Source of the DNA: Planctomycetota bacterium
GTDB lineage: Bacteria > Planctomycetota > Phycisphaerae > Phycisphaerales > UBA1924
Assembly: GCA_024276195.1 (NCBI GenBank)
Contig: JAJRXR010000042.1
Span: 1 to 64,000 of the forward strand
DNA: 64,000 nucleotides
Direction: 5' to 3'
The position numbers and the translations under genes are program-made. Positions 41,969-51,247 of this stretch are shown piece by piece (the stretch's first letter is position 1; every line of letters begins with the position of its first letter). Below the pieces are notes generated by a model. That model made no database searches, was not told the DNA's origin, and worked only from the letters and a program-made list of their open reading frames with translations.

Positions 41969-42359
41969 AATCTCTATCCGGAGTTGGTGGTGTGAGCTGA
42001 ACCCGGGCTCACGATTGTCAATGTAGAGTCGCTCGGGGCGCGAGAGATACAGCATTTTTGACCGTTCTGAGCATCATCAGAGGTTTTTCCGATCTGTCAG
42101 GGGCGATTCGCTGCGGAGAGAGGGCGCGATGGTGTGAAGTTGGGACATATTTGGGTAGCGGAGTCGATTTGGGCAAATGGCGCCAATGGCCCAGAAGGAG
42201 GCGCCCTTCTCTGACGTCGATGTGATTGCCCAGGTGATGAGGCCGAGCGCCCGCATGGCGTCGTTGGATCGGAGTGCACAAAAAGGCGGCCCGCACCTGG
42301 AAGGGCGCGGGCCGCAGAGGGGGAAGCCTGGTGAGGCTGGGAGAGCTGGTATCGACCCT
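41969..42359. other. Intergenic region with terminator at its left of the next gene
   Basis: This 391-bp gap holds the intrinsic terminator of the 42360-43646 gene (42281-42315) and otherwise no gene, repeat or recognisable promoter. The promoter for the beta-helix gene should lie within about 42000-42200. Confidence 0.5.
42281..42315 (-). terminator. Intrinsic terminator of the 42360-43646 gene
   Basis: On the minus strand GCGGCCCGC and GCGGGCCGC form a 9-bp stem followed by CTTTTTG, 45 bp past the stop codon. Confidence 0.85.
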
Positions 42360-43646
42360 TTACGGGCAACCGGCGGCGAACGCCCCGAGGAACGCGACGA
42401 CGTCGCTGAAGTCGAACTGGCCGAAGGGCATGCTCAGGTCAGCGCTGGGGTCCATCGCGCCGAAGGCGGTGAGGAAGGCGGTGACATCGGTGAAGTCGAG
42501 CGAGCCGAACGGTTCGGCAAGGTCGGCGGCGTTGCACGGCCCTGCAGCACCGGCGTTGAGCCAGATCGTGGTGCTGTTGCTGTCGGTGTTGGTGACGGCG
42601 ATGTCGGTCGAGCCATTGGCATCAAGATCGGCCAGGCTCAGAGCGCCCGGGCGCGTGCCCGCGGCAAGAGCTTCCGATTCGATGAACGTCCCGCCGAGGT
42701 TCTCCATGATGGAGACGGTGTTGGAGTCGCTGTTGCTCACGGCGATGTCGGCGTCACCATCCGCATCGAGATCCGCAGCGGCAAGCTCGCTCGGGTTTTG
42801 ACCGCTGACGAAGGCGAAGACAGGACCAGAGAGAACACCGGCGTTGTTGGTGTACAAGGCGACGGCGTTAAAGGCGGGGTCTGAAACTGTCGAGGCGATG
42901 TCGTCGTCGCCGTCACCGTCGATATCAACACCGATCACCCCATCGGGGCGGACGAGCAGGTTTGTGGGGAGCGTTGCGCTGAGGGCATAGGCGCCAGCGC
43001 CGTTGCCGGCAAAGACCTTGACGGACCTGCTGTCGCGGTCGCTGGCGACGAGATCCATGATGCCATCGCTGTTGAAATCACCAGCGCCGACGCCGCGCGG
43101 CTCGCCCCCCACGGGCACGGAAACAGCGGCGCCGAGGACGCCTGCGGTGTTGAAGACGACGGAGAGGGAGTTGGAATCGCGGTTGGCCGTGGCGAAGTCC
43201 GGGGTCGAGTCGGCGTTGAGGTCAACGGCGATGAGCGAGCGTGGGTTTGACCCCAGGGCAATGCTCTGCCCAGCGGTGAAAGCGCCCGCGGGGTTGGTGT
43301 AGATCCGGAGGGTGTTGGTGTTCTTGAGCACAACGGCCAGGTCGAGGTCGCCGTCGGCATCAATATCCACCGCTCGTAGGCTGTCAGGCCCGGTACCGGC
43401 GCCGGTAAAGATCGGCGTGGAGGGACCGAAGGCTCCAGCGCCGGTCCCGAGGAACACGTCGATTTTGTCAACGAGATCCGTGGCGATGGCGAGATCGGGG
43501 ATGCCGTCGGCATTGAAATCGCCCGAGGCGATGCCGGAGGGGCGCATCGGTGTTGCGAGTGAGGCGGGGAGTCCGAACTCGATCGCGCCCAAAGAGGCTT
43601 GGGCGAGCAGTGTCACTGCGCTGATGCAGATGGTTGTGCGTTTCAT
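42360..43646 (-). CDS. FG-GAP/VCBS repeat secreted protein with GC-type dockerin
   Basis: A 428-residue exported protein with signal peptide (residues 1-20, TICISAVTLLAQASLG). ATG 43646 has GGAG just upstream, and the in-frame TTG before it is rejected. Residues ~25-365 are seven or so FG-GAP/VCBS units with D-x-D-x-D-G loops (GDFNADGIPDLAIATD, VDIDADGDLDLAVVL, ADLDADGDADIAVSNSD), a calcium-binding propeller. The tail has PFGSLDFTDVTAFL and PFGQFDFSDVVAFL, ending AGCP. A structural or adhesive surface role is likely. It closely resembles the first half of the 32312-34891 protein. Confidence 0.9.
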   Translation of the reverse strand: MKRTTICISAVTLLAQASLGAIEFGLPASLATPMRPSGIASGDFNADGIPDLAIATDLVDKIDVFLGTGAGAFGPSTPIFTGAGTGPDSLRAVDIDADGDLDLAVVLKNTNTLRIYTNPAGAFTAGQSIALGSNPRSLIAVDLNADSTPDFATANRDSNSLSVVFNTAGVLGAAVSVPVGGEPRGVGAGDFNSDGIMDLVASDRDSRSVKVFAGNGAGAYALSATLPTNLLVRPDGVIGVDIDGDGDDDIASTVSDPAFNAVALYTNNAGVLSGPVFAFVSGQNPSELAAADLDADGDADIAVSNSDSNTVSIMENLGGTFIESEALAAGTRPGALSLADLDANGSTDIAVTNTDSNSTTIWLNAGAAGPCNAADLAEPFGSLDFTDVTAFLTAFGAMDPSADLSMPFGQFDFSDVVAFLGAFAAGCP

Positions 43647-43780
43647 GTGATTCTCCTTCAATTCCGGTTTCGTGTGCGATGAATGACGATGGTTCGGCCG
43701 CTCTCAAGAGGATGTCGGGCAGGTCTGGATACAGGCGTTCTTGATAAACTTGCGTGCTCGGTGTCGTCTCTCTGCGCGCA

Positions 43781-43822
43781 ATAAAAAGGGCAGTCCGCGC
43801 CGCGGGGCGGACGCGAACTGCC
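43781..43822 (-). terminator. Intrinsic terminator of the 43858-44706 gene
   Basis: On the minus strand GGCAGTTCGCG pairs with CGCGGACTGCC and is followed by CTTTTTATT, a strong rho-independent terminator 36 bp after the stop. Confidence 0.9.
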
Positions 43823-43857
43823 GGGGGGAGTTGGAGCGTGACAGTGTGGCTTGGCGG

Positions 43858-44706
43858 TTACGGGCAGCCGGCGCCGAAGGCACCGAGGAAAGCGATCACA
43901 TCGGTGAAGTCGAAGACGCCGGTCGGTGGCGCCAGATCCGCCGCGGGGTTTTGAGAGCCGAAGGCGGTCAGGAAGGCGAGCACATCCGAGAAATCAAGCA
44001 CGCCGAGCGGTTCGGCAAAATCCGCGATGTTGCACGGACCGGCATTGGGCAGGTTCTGATCATCCGCAAAGACGCCGCCATGATCGAGAAAAACCGTGAT
44101 CGGTTGCGTGATCCGCCCGGCGGGGAGGGATTCGCGGGTTTCGAGCGTGAGGATCATCGTGCCGGCGAGACCCGAACCGATGTTCGGCGTGTCGTCCCCT
44201 TCTCCCGGGTTGGCGTCGGTGAAGGCGGCGAGGGGGATGTTGTACACGCCCAGGCCGGGAGCGATCGGGACCGGATCGCTGATCCACTCATCGTCGTCGG
44301 CGAGGTTGATGATCGCATCATGGTTGTCGTCGTCGCGCAGTGTGACAAAGAGCTGCAGCCCCCCCACCGCAGGGGAGGGAGCGAGGATGGTGATGCTGAA
44401 CGTGTCGGCCCCGGGCTGAATATTGAAGTTGGCGCCCGAGACGCTCTGGGCGCCGAGGCCGACACTCTGGAACGAGAAGAAGCCGCCATTGTTGAAGCCG
44501 ATGTCTACTTGCAGAGAGCCGCCTTGGAACACACTCTGGGTCGATTCGCTCACGGTGAAGCCGACAACGCCGCCGACGGTGAAGATGCGGTCAAGCGTTT
44601 GGCCGGGCGCGTCGAAATCAGCGGGGAGCGTGGGTTGAGCGAAAGCGATGGGCGAAGCAGCGAAGGGCAGGACGATTGCGGCAATGAGGCAGCGTGTGTG
44701 ATACAT
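43858..44706 (-). CDS. Secreted protein with GC-type dockerin tail
   Basis: A 282-residue exported protein with signal peptide (residues 1-22, LIAAIVLPFAASPIAFA; ATG 44706). The ~200-residue body is beta-rich with no recognised family (VGGVVGFTVSESTQSVFQGG, DTFSITILAPSPAVGGLQLF, ITQPITVFLDHGG) and resembles carbohydrate-binding beta-sandwiches only in general pattern. The C-terminus has [16 protein letters not shown] and TGVFDFTDVIAFLGAF, ending AGCP. Start and tail make it a real exported protein. It is the last of six dockerin genes in this block and has its own strong terminator. Confidence 0.85.
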   Translation of the reverse strand: MYHTRCLIAAIVLPFAASPIAFAQPTLPADFDAPGQTLDRIFTVGGVVGFTVSESTQSVFQGGSLQVDIGFNNGGFFSFQSVGLGAQSVSGANFNIQPGADTFSITILAPSPAVGGLQLFVTLRDDDNHDAIINLADDDEWISDPVPIAPGLGVYNIPLAAFTDANPGEGDDTPNIGSGLAGTMILTLETRESLPAGRITQPITVFLDHGGVFADDQNLPNAGPCNIADFAEPLGVLDFSDVLAFLTAFGSQNPAADLAPPTGVFDFTDVIAFLGAFGAGCP

Positions 44707-44765
44707 GACGTGTGATCCTTCGAGTGCTGCGGTGGGCGCTGGCCCGCGCGAGGGTTTGCGAAAGA

Positions 44766-44791
44766 CCCGGCGCGGCTTTCGGCGCGCCGGG
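44766..44791 (-). terminator. Hairpin after the 44822-45253 gene
   Basis: CCCGGCGCG and CGCGCCGGG form a 9-bp stem about 30 bp after the stop. The following minus-strand bases (GTCTTTCGC) give only a weak U-tract. Confidence 0.55.
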
Positions 44792-44821
44792 CATGGGATT
44801 GCGCTTTGCACGATGAACGGA

Positions 44822-45253
44822 TCAGTCGGCCTGGAAGACGCCCTTGAGCGGGCCGACGCTGACGGTGTCGCCGACCATCAGGCGAGGGAAGTCGGGGTCG
44901 ATGGGGGCGCCGTCACCGGGATCATCGATGAACTCGGCGGTGCGGAGCTGCATCTCGGCGACACCCAGGTCGTTGACGAACATGGAGCCGACGGCGACGC
45001 CGTTGACGGTGACAGCAAGCTCGGCGCCGGGCTTGAAGTCTTCGGCCTCAACATCGAAGCGCTGTTCGAGCAGGCCGTTGCGGAAGCGGTCGCGGTAGCG
45101 AGCCTTGGCCTGGTCCAGGTCGGTACCGAGTTCCATACGCGCTTCGACACGGATCTGGTCGGGCACTCCGCCGCGACCGGCGTGAACGCTTGCCATGCCA
45201 GCGAGGGCAAGAATGGCGCCTGCGGAGGCTGCTGTCGTCATCTTCTTGAACAT
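44822..45253 (-). CDS. Small secreted hypothetical protein
   Basis: A 143-residue exported protein with signal peptide (residues 1-25, TTAASAGAILALAGMASVHA). The mature part is charged, with a helix (DLDQAKARYRDRFRNGLLEQ) followed by short beta segments (ELAVTVNGVAVGSMFVNDLG) ending in acidic residues. There is no Cys and no dockerin tail. It is divergent from the ECF sigma operon at 45492 across 238 bp. A small periplasmic or extracellular protein is all that can be said. Confidence 0.75.
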   Translation of the reverse strand: MFKKMTTAASAGAILALAGMASVHAGRGGVPDQIRVEARMELGTDLDQAKARYRDRFRNGLLEQRFDVEAEDFKPGAELAVTVNGVAVGSMFVNDLGVAEMQLRTAEFIDDPGDGAPIDPDFPRLMVGDTVSVGPLKGVFQAD

Positions 45254-45491
45254 GTCGTACTCCTAGCGAAAGCCCCGCGTGTTCTCTTGTGAGATCCCGG
45301 CTTGAAACTTGGCCGGAAAAATTCTCCGCAGCCCGGGAATCCCCCGCCGGCCTGCGGCTACGTCCGAAAGAGTGCGTTGCGGAGGTCGAGATACACGCCC
45401 CACAAGAAAAAGCACACGCTCGACGCCATGGGCGCTGCCGCCCACGTCTCGGGTGTTTACACTGCTGAGACTTGGGAGCCCCACCACACCG

Positions 45492-46052
45492 ATGACCGAG
45501 CCGCCACTTTCTGAGCAAACCGATACTGACTTGGTTGCGTGCTGTATCGCCGGCGACGATCGGGCGTGGTCCGCGTTGATCGACCGGTATTCCAGGCTGG
45601 TCTACTCGATCCCGGTGCGCCATGGGCTGACGAAACAGGACGCGGAAGACGTGTTCCAGGGTGTTTGGACGCTTGTCGTCAAGCATCTGCCAAAACTCAG
45701 GGACGCACGCACACTCCCGGCGTGGCTGATTACCACAACACAGCGCGAGACCTGGCGAGCCATGCGGGGCAGGACGCCAACGGCGCAGTCCATCGCAGCA
45801 GAGAAAGAGGCGCCCCTCGGCACGCACGCGGAGCTGGAACTGAGCGAGCACCGACAGCGCCTGCGCGAGGCGATGAAGCGGCTGGACCCCCGGTGCCGAA
45901 CGTTGCTCGAAACTCTCTTTCGCTCGGACCGCCCGTCGTACGAGGTTGTGGCGGAGCAGCTGGGGATCGCGCGGGGGTCGATCGGGCCTCAGCGAGCACG
46001 ATGCCTCAAAAAGCTCTCCGATCTGGCGGCTGGGGGCGATGGGAGCGAATAA
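45492..46052 (+). CDS. ECF RNA polymerase sigma factor
   Basis: A 186-residue ECF sigma factor. Region 2 spans ~10-85 (DTDLVACCIAGDDRAWSALI, YSRLVYSIPVRHGLTKQDAE, DVFQGVWTLVVKHLPKLRD and the WLITTTQRETWRAMR helix). Region 4 spans ~125-175, with LDPRCRTLLETLFRSDRPSY and the HTH EQLGIARGSIGPQRARCLKK. The ATG at 45492 sets region 2 at the usual distance from the start. It heads a four-gene operon with a putative inhibitor, a TPR-CHAT protease and a subtilisin. Its targets are unknown, but autoregulation of the operon is likely. Confidence 0.93.
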   Translation: MTEPPLSEQTDTDLVACCIAGDDRAWSALIDRYSRLVYSIPVRHGLTKQDAEDVFQGVWTLVVKHLPKLRDARTLPAWLITTTQRETWRAMRGRTPTAQSIAAEKEAPLGTHAELELSEHRQRLREAMKRLDPRCRTLLETLFRSDRPSYEVVAEQLGIARGSIGPQRARCLKKLSDLAAGGDGSE

Positions 46053-46138
46053 AGAGGGCATTCGAGCGATCTGGAGGTTTTTGGAGGCTGGGCGTATCTG
46101 GGGGGCTGGCGAATGCTCTTGCTCAGGGGAACACAACC

Positions 46139-46744
46139 ATGACACGAGAAATCTCTGAACTTGAACAACTCACCGCCCTGCTGCTCGGGAGCCTCGATGA
46201 TGAGGCGGCCGGCGCACTGCGAGCCAGGCTTGATGGCGAGCCGGAGCTGCGACGGAGCTACGAGCGCCTTCGGGCCTCGGCGGCGTTCCTCCAGGCCGAG
46301 GCGCACAGCGAGCCCTCGACTAAAGCAATCAAGAAAGCTCGCCGGTTGTTGCGTGACGCGCGCCCGGGCTTGATCGAGAAGCTCAGCGGTGGTGTTCAGC
46401 AGATCATAGCGGTGCTTGACTTTGATACACGCCTGACGCCTGCGGTCGCGGGGATCCGTGGCGCGGGAGGATCGGCCCAGGTTGCGTTCTCTTGCGAGCA
46501 TGCGGATCTGGATATCGAGATCAGCGCGTGCGGCGAGAACTTGTGGAGCGTCGGGGGGCAGATCGACGCCGACGAGGACGGCGACTGGAGCGTGACCATC
46601 GTGGACGGCGCCGGGACGGCGACGGACATCGTTGTTGACGCCAAAGACGGCGCATTCAAGGCGAAGTTGCCGGCCGGGTCGTATGAGCTGCTTCTTCGGC
46701 GGGACGCCCTTGAGATCAAGGTGTGTCCGCTGCAGATCCCCTGA
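46139..46744 (+). CDS. Putative cytoplasmic anti-sigma factor
   Basis: A 201-residue soluble protein with no signal peptide or membrane helix. The first ~90 residues are helical, in the style of anti-sigma N-terminal domains (LEQLTALLLGSLDDEAAGAL, LRRSYERLRASAAFLQAEAH). The last ~90 are a beta domain (AGTATDIVVDAKDGAFKAKL, GSYELLLRRDALEIKVCP) with three Cys. It sits between the ECF sigma gene and the TPR-CHAT protease gene, the position of an inhibitor that a protease could cut. The role is inferred from place and helix pattern, and no zinc-finger anti-sigma motif (HxxxCxxC) is present. Confidence 0.55.
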   Translation: MTREISELEQLTALLLGSLDDEAAGALRARLDGEPELRRSYERLRASAAFLQAEAHSEPSTKAIKKARRLLRDARPGLIEKLSGGVQQIIAVLDFDTRLTPAVAGIRGAGGSAQVAFSCEHADLDIEISACGENLWSVGGQIDADEDGDWSVTIVDGAGTATDIVVDAKDGAFKAKLPAGSYELLLRRDALEIKVCPLQIP

Positions 46745-46746
46745 AC

Positions 46747-49587
46747 ATGTCCACCCCGGAAGCAAGAACGAGGATTGAGCATTTACTTTCTTTGCCGGTA
46801 GAGCAGAGAGAGCGAGAAGCGGCTCTGACAGACGTCGCAGAGCCGGCGCTGCTTGAACTGATCGACGAGGTTCGGGATCTGGTGATGAGCGATCTCGACC
46901 GCGCGCTGGCGATGGGCGAGGTGCTGCGCATGCTGTCGGATCGACTGGCGATCGCGAGCGCTCGGGCCAGGTCTCGCAGCGCCTGGGCGCACGCGTTGAA
47001 CTACGCCAACCGGTTCGACGAAGCGATCGACGCCCTGGACGAGGCGGCGCGGATTGCGCGTGAGAACAACGATCCGCTTGAGGACGCCCGAGCCAGCCTG
47101 GCCAAGGCGCAGTCGCTGGCGCGTCTGGGTCGGTTTGACGAGGCGATCGAGGCCTGTGTGTACGCGGAGCAGATCTTTGAGGATGCGAATGACCCGGGGC
47201 TGGCGCTCCGGGCGGTGACGAACCACGCGATCATCCTGCGGATGCTGGGACATTGGGTCGAGTCGGTCGATCGGTTCGATCGGGCGCTCGAGCTGGCACG
47301 GGTCGATCCCACGTTGTCGGCGCAGATCCAGTCGAACCGGGCAGAGACGCTGCTGGAGCTGGGACGGTTCGCGGATGCGGAGAAGGCGTTTCGTCAGTCG
47401 TGCGAGCTGCTTGAGATTGCGGGGATGGAGCGTGTGGCCGCGATTGTGCGCGGAAATCTCGCGGACCTGCTCGGGCGCCAGGGGCGCCTCTCCGAGTCGA
47501 TCAAGCAGTTCGAGCTTGCGAGGCGGTTTTTCGAGCAAGATCGGGCGGCGGGTGATCTGGCGCGGATTGAGGCGGAGCTGGCGGACGTGTACGCCGCGAC
47601 AGGGTTGACCGAGGACGCGGTCGAGCTCTACGCCAGGTCGTGCGAGGCGCTCGAATCATCGGGCCTGGCGGTCGAGCAGGCGAGGGCGTTGATGGGGCTG
47701 GGGGCGTTGCTGATCGCGGGGGAGCCTGATCGCGCCCGTGAGGTTCTGGGGCGCGCCCGATCGGCATGGGACACGCTGGGCGACGAGCGGGCGGTTGCGC
47801 GGATTGACCTTCTCTGTGCGCAGCTCGCGGTGCGTGAGGGGGATCTTGAAACGGGCGCCAGCCTCGCGGATCTCGGGGCGGAAACAGAGGGCGAATCGCA
47901 CGTCAACCGGATCGCGCGGCGAACCATCGGCGCAGAGATTCAGGTTGGCCTCGGCGACACCGGCGCGGCGCTGGACCTGCTGGGACAAGCCCTGAGCATC
48001 GCGGATGGTCTGGGGCTGCCCCCGGTGCAGGCGGATCTTCATCACCGCCTGGGGCGGACGCTCTCGGCGGACGGACAGCGTGAGGACGCGCTTGCGAGCT
48101 ATCGGCGCGCCATTGGCGAGATCGAGCGGATCCGTGGGGCGCTGCGGGGCGACCGCTGCCGCGCTGCGTTCCTCGGAGATCACAGTGCGATCTACCAGGA
48201 TTGTGCGGATGCGTTGCTCGACTCTGACGCATTGGGCGCTGTTGTCGAGGCGTTTGATGTGACAGAGCAGGCACGATCACGGGCTCTCCTGGAAATGGTG
48301 CAGGGCGGCGTGGAGCTGGGCGAGCAGGTTGGACAGAGCGTCACTGCGCAGGAGCGCGGTCTGCTTGAGCGGCTGGCGCGTGAGCGGGCACGGGTGAACT
48401 ATTGCTACAGCCGCCTCGACCCGTCTGGCGGGGAAGGCTCCCAGATCCGGATGAGCGAGTGGCTCGAAACACTGCGCGAGGCCGAGTCGGCGATCGGTGA
48501 GATCGAGACTCGGCTGGTCTCATCGCGCGCCGCTCGCGGGGTGCTGGGTACGCCCACCCCAGGGCTTGAGATCATCGGAGGCATCGCAGAGGACGCGGCA
48601 TCGCTGGTGTTTGCGCGGTATCACGATTCGATGGGGTGCTACTGCCTCCGGAAGGGGACGGTAGAGTTTGTTGATCTTGGTCTCCCGATCGATCGGCTCG
48701 AAGAGCTCGCGGGAGGGCTGGGGTTCCAGCTTCGGCGGGTGGTGGTTCGCGGGAGCGATCAATCTGGGCGCGCGGCGCGGAGGCAAGCCGCAGCGGTCCG
48801 GGCGGCGCGAGAACTCTGCGACGCGGTCTTCCGTCCGCTGGAGGGACTCCTCGACGGGATCGAGCGGCTCATGATTGTCCCGAGCGCAGATCTGCACGCG
48901 GTCCCGTTTCCGGCGCTGCACGATGGAGAGCGGTATCTGGTGGAACGGTACTCAATCACGCGGATGCCGAGCGTGAGTCTTGCCCAGGCCATCGCCCCGG
49001 CGCCCGAGGGCAAGAGCGATAGCGCACTCGTTATCGGCGTCCCGGACCGATTTGCGCCCGAGATTCGGGCAGAAGCGGATGCGGTGGCGGGTGTTCTTCA
49101 GGGCGCGACGCTGCTTATTGGTGAGGCGGCGGACGCCGACCGCGTGCTTCGAGAGATGGGGCGCGCGGGTGTGATCCACATCGCGTCGCACGGGATTTTC
49201 CCCGCGGGGAACCCGATGGCGGCTGCATTGAGGATGGGGGACAGATGGATCACCGCTCGCGAGATCTTCTCCGCACGCCTCGATGGAGCCGTGGTTGTGC
49301 TTTCGGGGTGCGAGACGGGGCGTACGGAGACGGAACGGGGCGAGGAGACGTACGGGTTTATTCGGGCTTTCCTGGCGGCGGGCGCCGGGGGTGTGGTCTC
49401 GTCGCTCTGGGCGGCTCACGACCGAACCGCACGGACACTGATGACGAATATGTACACGCTGGCGCCCGATAACGGGTCTCCGACGGCCAAAGTTTTTGCC
49501 GGTCTCCGCTCGGCGCAGCTGAAGGCCATAGAAGAAAGCCTCCATCCCGGACTTTGGGCTGGTTTTTCAGCAGTAGGAGCTGGATAA
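46747..49587 (+). CDS. TPR-CHAT caspase-like protease
   Basis: A 946-residue cytoplasmic protein. Residues ~60-480 are tetratricopeptide repeats (YANRFDEAIDALDEAARIAR, KAQSLARLGRFDEAIEACVY, LGRQGRLSESIKQFELARRF). Residues ~640-940 form a CHAT domain, a clan-CD (caspase/separase-like) cysteine peptidase. It has the catalytic pair His815 in IHIASHGIF and Cys855 in VVLSGCETGR, plus the LMIVPSADLHAVPFPALHDG strand. TPR-CHAT proteins are activated by binding partners and then cut specific substrates. It follows the putative inhibitor by 2 bp (ATG 46747; an overlapping GTG at 46723 is possible) and overlaps the subtilisin gene by 1 nt, so all are co-translated. Confidence 0.93.
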   Translation: MSTPEARTRIEHLLSLPVEQREREAALTDVAEPALLELIDEVRDLVMSDLDRALAMGEVLRMLSDRLAIASARARSRSAWAHALNYANRFDEAIDALDEAARIARENNDPLEDARASLAKAQSLARLGRFDEAIEACVYAEQIFEDANDPGLALRAVTNHAIILRMLGHWVESVDRFDRALELARVDPTLSAQIQSNRAETLLELGRFADAEKAFRQSCELLEIAGMERVAAIVRGNLADLLGRQGRLSESIKQFELARRFFEQDRAAGDLARIEAELADVYAATGLTEDAVELYARSCEALESSGLAVEQARALMGLGALLIAGEPDRAREVLGRARSAWDTLGDERAVARIDLLCAQLAVREGDLETGASLADLGAETEGESHVNRIARRTIGAEIQVGLGDTGAALDLLGQALSIADGLGLPPVQADLHHRLGRTLSADGQREDALASYRRAIGEIERIRGALRGDRCRAAFLGDHSAIYQDCADALLDSDALGAVVEAFDVTEQARSRALLEMVQGGVELGEQVGQSVTAQERGLLERLARERARVNYCYSRLDPSGGEGSQIRMSEWLETLREAESAIGEIETRLVSSRAARGVLGTPTPGLEIIGGIAEDAASLVFARYHDSMGCYCLRKGTVEFVDLGLPIDRLEELAGGLGFQLRRVVVRGSDQSGRAARRQAAAVRAARELCDAVFRPLEGLLDGIERLMIVPSADLHAVPFPALHDGERYLVERYSITRMPSVSLAQAIAPAPEGKSDSALVIGVPDRFAPEIRAEADAVAGVLQGATLLIGEAADADRVLREMGRAGVIHIASHGIFPAGNPMAAALRMGDRWITAREIFSARLDGAVVVLSGCETGRTETERGEETYGFIRAFLAAGAGGVVSSLWAAHDRTARTLMTNMYTLAPDNGSPTAKVFAGLRSAQLKAIEESLHPGLWAGFSAVGAG

Positions 49588-51035
49588 TGTTGTTCATGAA
49601 CCGACGCCATACAGAACGCCGTGGGATGCTTGCGATCGGGATTGCCTGTGTGGTGTTGTTTGCGAATGTAGCGCACGCGACGAGCTCGCTCGGGGGAGAT
49701 CCGATTTCGGACCAGGGCATTCTGGAGCTGGTCCCCGGGGCGGATATCGCGGAAGTGAATATGCGATATGGATTCACGCTGCTCGACACCATCGAGTCGA
49801 AAGCGACGTACCTCGTATCACTGAATCAGGTGATGACCGAGGATGCGTTCGAGCTGCTCTTTCTCGCTGATGTCGAGATTGATAACTCGGAGCTGAACTT
49901 TGAGGCGGGTGATGCTGGCCCGGGTACACAGAGCATCTTCCTGTTCACAGGCCCGGGCGCGTATCAGTCTCAGCCTGCCCGCGATGCGCTTGGCCTTGAT
50001 GCGGCGCACGTTTCGTTCCGGGGCGCTGGCGTGACGATCGCCGTCATCGACAGCGGCATTGATCCGACGCATCCGCTGCTGTCCGGGTCGATTGCGCCTG
50101 GTGCGATCGCCTTCACCGCTCACCAGGACGAGAATGATCCCGCAGCATTCGTAGATACCTGCAATGGTGTGGATGATGATCTCGACGGGCTTACTGACGA
50201 GACCGTTGGGCACGGCACCGCCGTCGCGGGGCTCGCTCTGATGGTTGCGCCGGACGCCCTGATCCTTCCGATCAAGGTACTCGACGACGAGGGGACAACG
50301 ACGTCGTTCCGTGTGGCCAAGGCGATCTACTACGCGATCGACCGGGGCGCCGATGTGGTCAACCTCAGCATTGGTTCACTGACGGATGTCAAGATCATCG
50401 CGGACGCTGTCGGCGATGGCGTGGATCTTGGCGTGATTTTCACGGCGTCGATGGGCAACTCGGGCGGAGCGGAGCAGCTCTTCCCAGCATCGCTGAACAA
50501 GGTCGCAGGCGTAGCGGCGACGGACAATACCGGCGTGCTCGCGGGCTTCTCGAACAGGAACAGAGAGGTCAGCGTGTGTGCGCCGGGCATCGATCTCATC
50601 AGCACGATCCCGACCGTTGATTGCGGGACTGCCCTGCCAGGTAGTTCGTTTGGCGAGGCCGACGGAACAAGCTTTGCGGCGCCGCTCGTAGCCGGGATGG
50701 CTGCGCTGTTGATCGAAAAAGGGACCGTGCTGCGGTGGAGTGACTTTCGTGACGCCCTGCGGGATACAAGCGACAACATTGAGAGCCTTAACCCGGGTGT
50801 TGATCCTGACGACCTCGGAGCGGGGATGCTCAATGTTGAGGCTGCGGTCGCGTGGGTTGGCCCGTGCCACGCGGACCTTGTCGAGAACGACGTGCTCGAC
50901 ATCAACGACGTGCTCGCCTTCCTCGTCGGATTCGCCGCAGGGGATCCGTATTCTGATATGGCTGAGCCTCGGGGTGTGTTCGATATCAGCGATGTCCTGA
51001 TGTTCTTGCAGTTCTTTGCGGCTGGGTGCCCGTAG
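49587..51035 (+). CDS. Secreted subtilisin-like serine protease (S8) with GC-type dockerin
   Basis: A 482-residue exported protease. A signal peptide (residues 11-28, LAIGIACVVLFANVAHA) and a ~90-residue propeptide-like region precede the S8 domain. The catalytic triad is Asp155 in VIDSGIDPTHP, His209 in GHGTAVAG and Ser362 in GTSFAAPLVAGMAALL. The C-terminal ~60 residues are a double dockerin-like tail (LDINDVLAFLVGF, FDISDVLMFLQFF, AGCP) that should fix it to the surface. ATG 49587 has GGAG 7 nt upstream and overlaps the CHAT stop (TAATG). It is the output end, or the extracellular partner, of the CHAT-sigma operon. Confidence 0.95.
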   Translation: MLFMNRRHTERRGMLAIGIACVVLFANVAHATSSLGGDPISDQGILELVPGADIAEVNMRYGFTLLDTIESKATYLVSLNQVMTEDAFELLFLADVEIDNSELNFEAGDAGPGTQSIFLFTGPGAYQSQPARDALGLDAAHVSFRGAGVTIAVIDSGIDPTHPLLSGSIAPGAIAFTAHQDENDPAAFVDTCNGVDDDLDGLTDETVGHGTAVAGLALMVAPDALILPIKVLDDEGTTTSFRVAKAIYYAIDRGADVVNLSIGSLTDVKIIADAVGDGVDLGVIFTASMGNSGGAEQLFPASLNKVAGVAATDNTGVLAGFSNRNREVSVCAPGIDLISTIPTVDCGTALPGSSFGEADGTSFAAPLVAGMAALLIEKGTVLRWSDFRDALRDTSDNIESLNPGVDPDDLGAGMLNVEAAVAWVGPCHADLVENDVLDINDVLAFLVGFAAGDPYSDMAEPRGVFDISDVLMFLQFFAAGCP

Positions 51036-51247
51036 CGGCGTTGTCATGTGATCGCCGGTGAGCCCTGCGGCTCAGGCCCTTGGGCGACGACCGGTCCATC
51101 ATCTGAACGCGTTCTGTTCTGGGCTGCGGGATTTGCTCGCTCCGCCGGCGCCCACTATCCTTGGAGGCGCTTATCACATGGCGGGCGTTGGGCTCAACGG
51201 ATCGCATGAGCGTGCATTCAATCGAGCACATCACGAAGGGAAGAACG

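Noticed and set aside
45492..51035. Type III-E CRISPR origin of the TPR-CHAT operon
   Set aside because: No repeat array, Cas7-11 fusion or other cas gene is in the window. Only the protease and sigma parts are shared.
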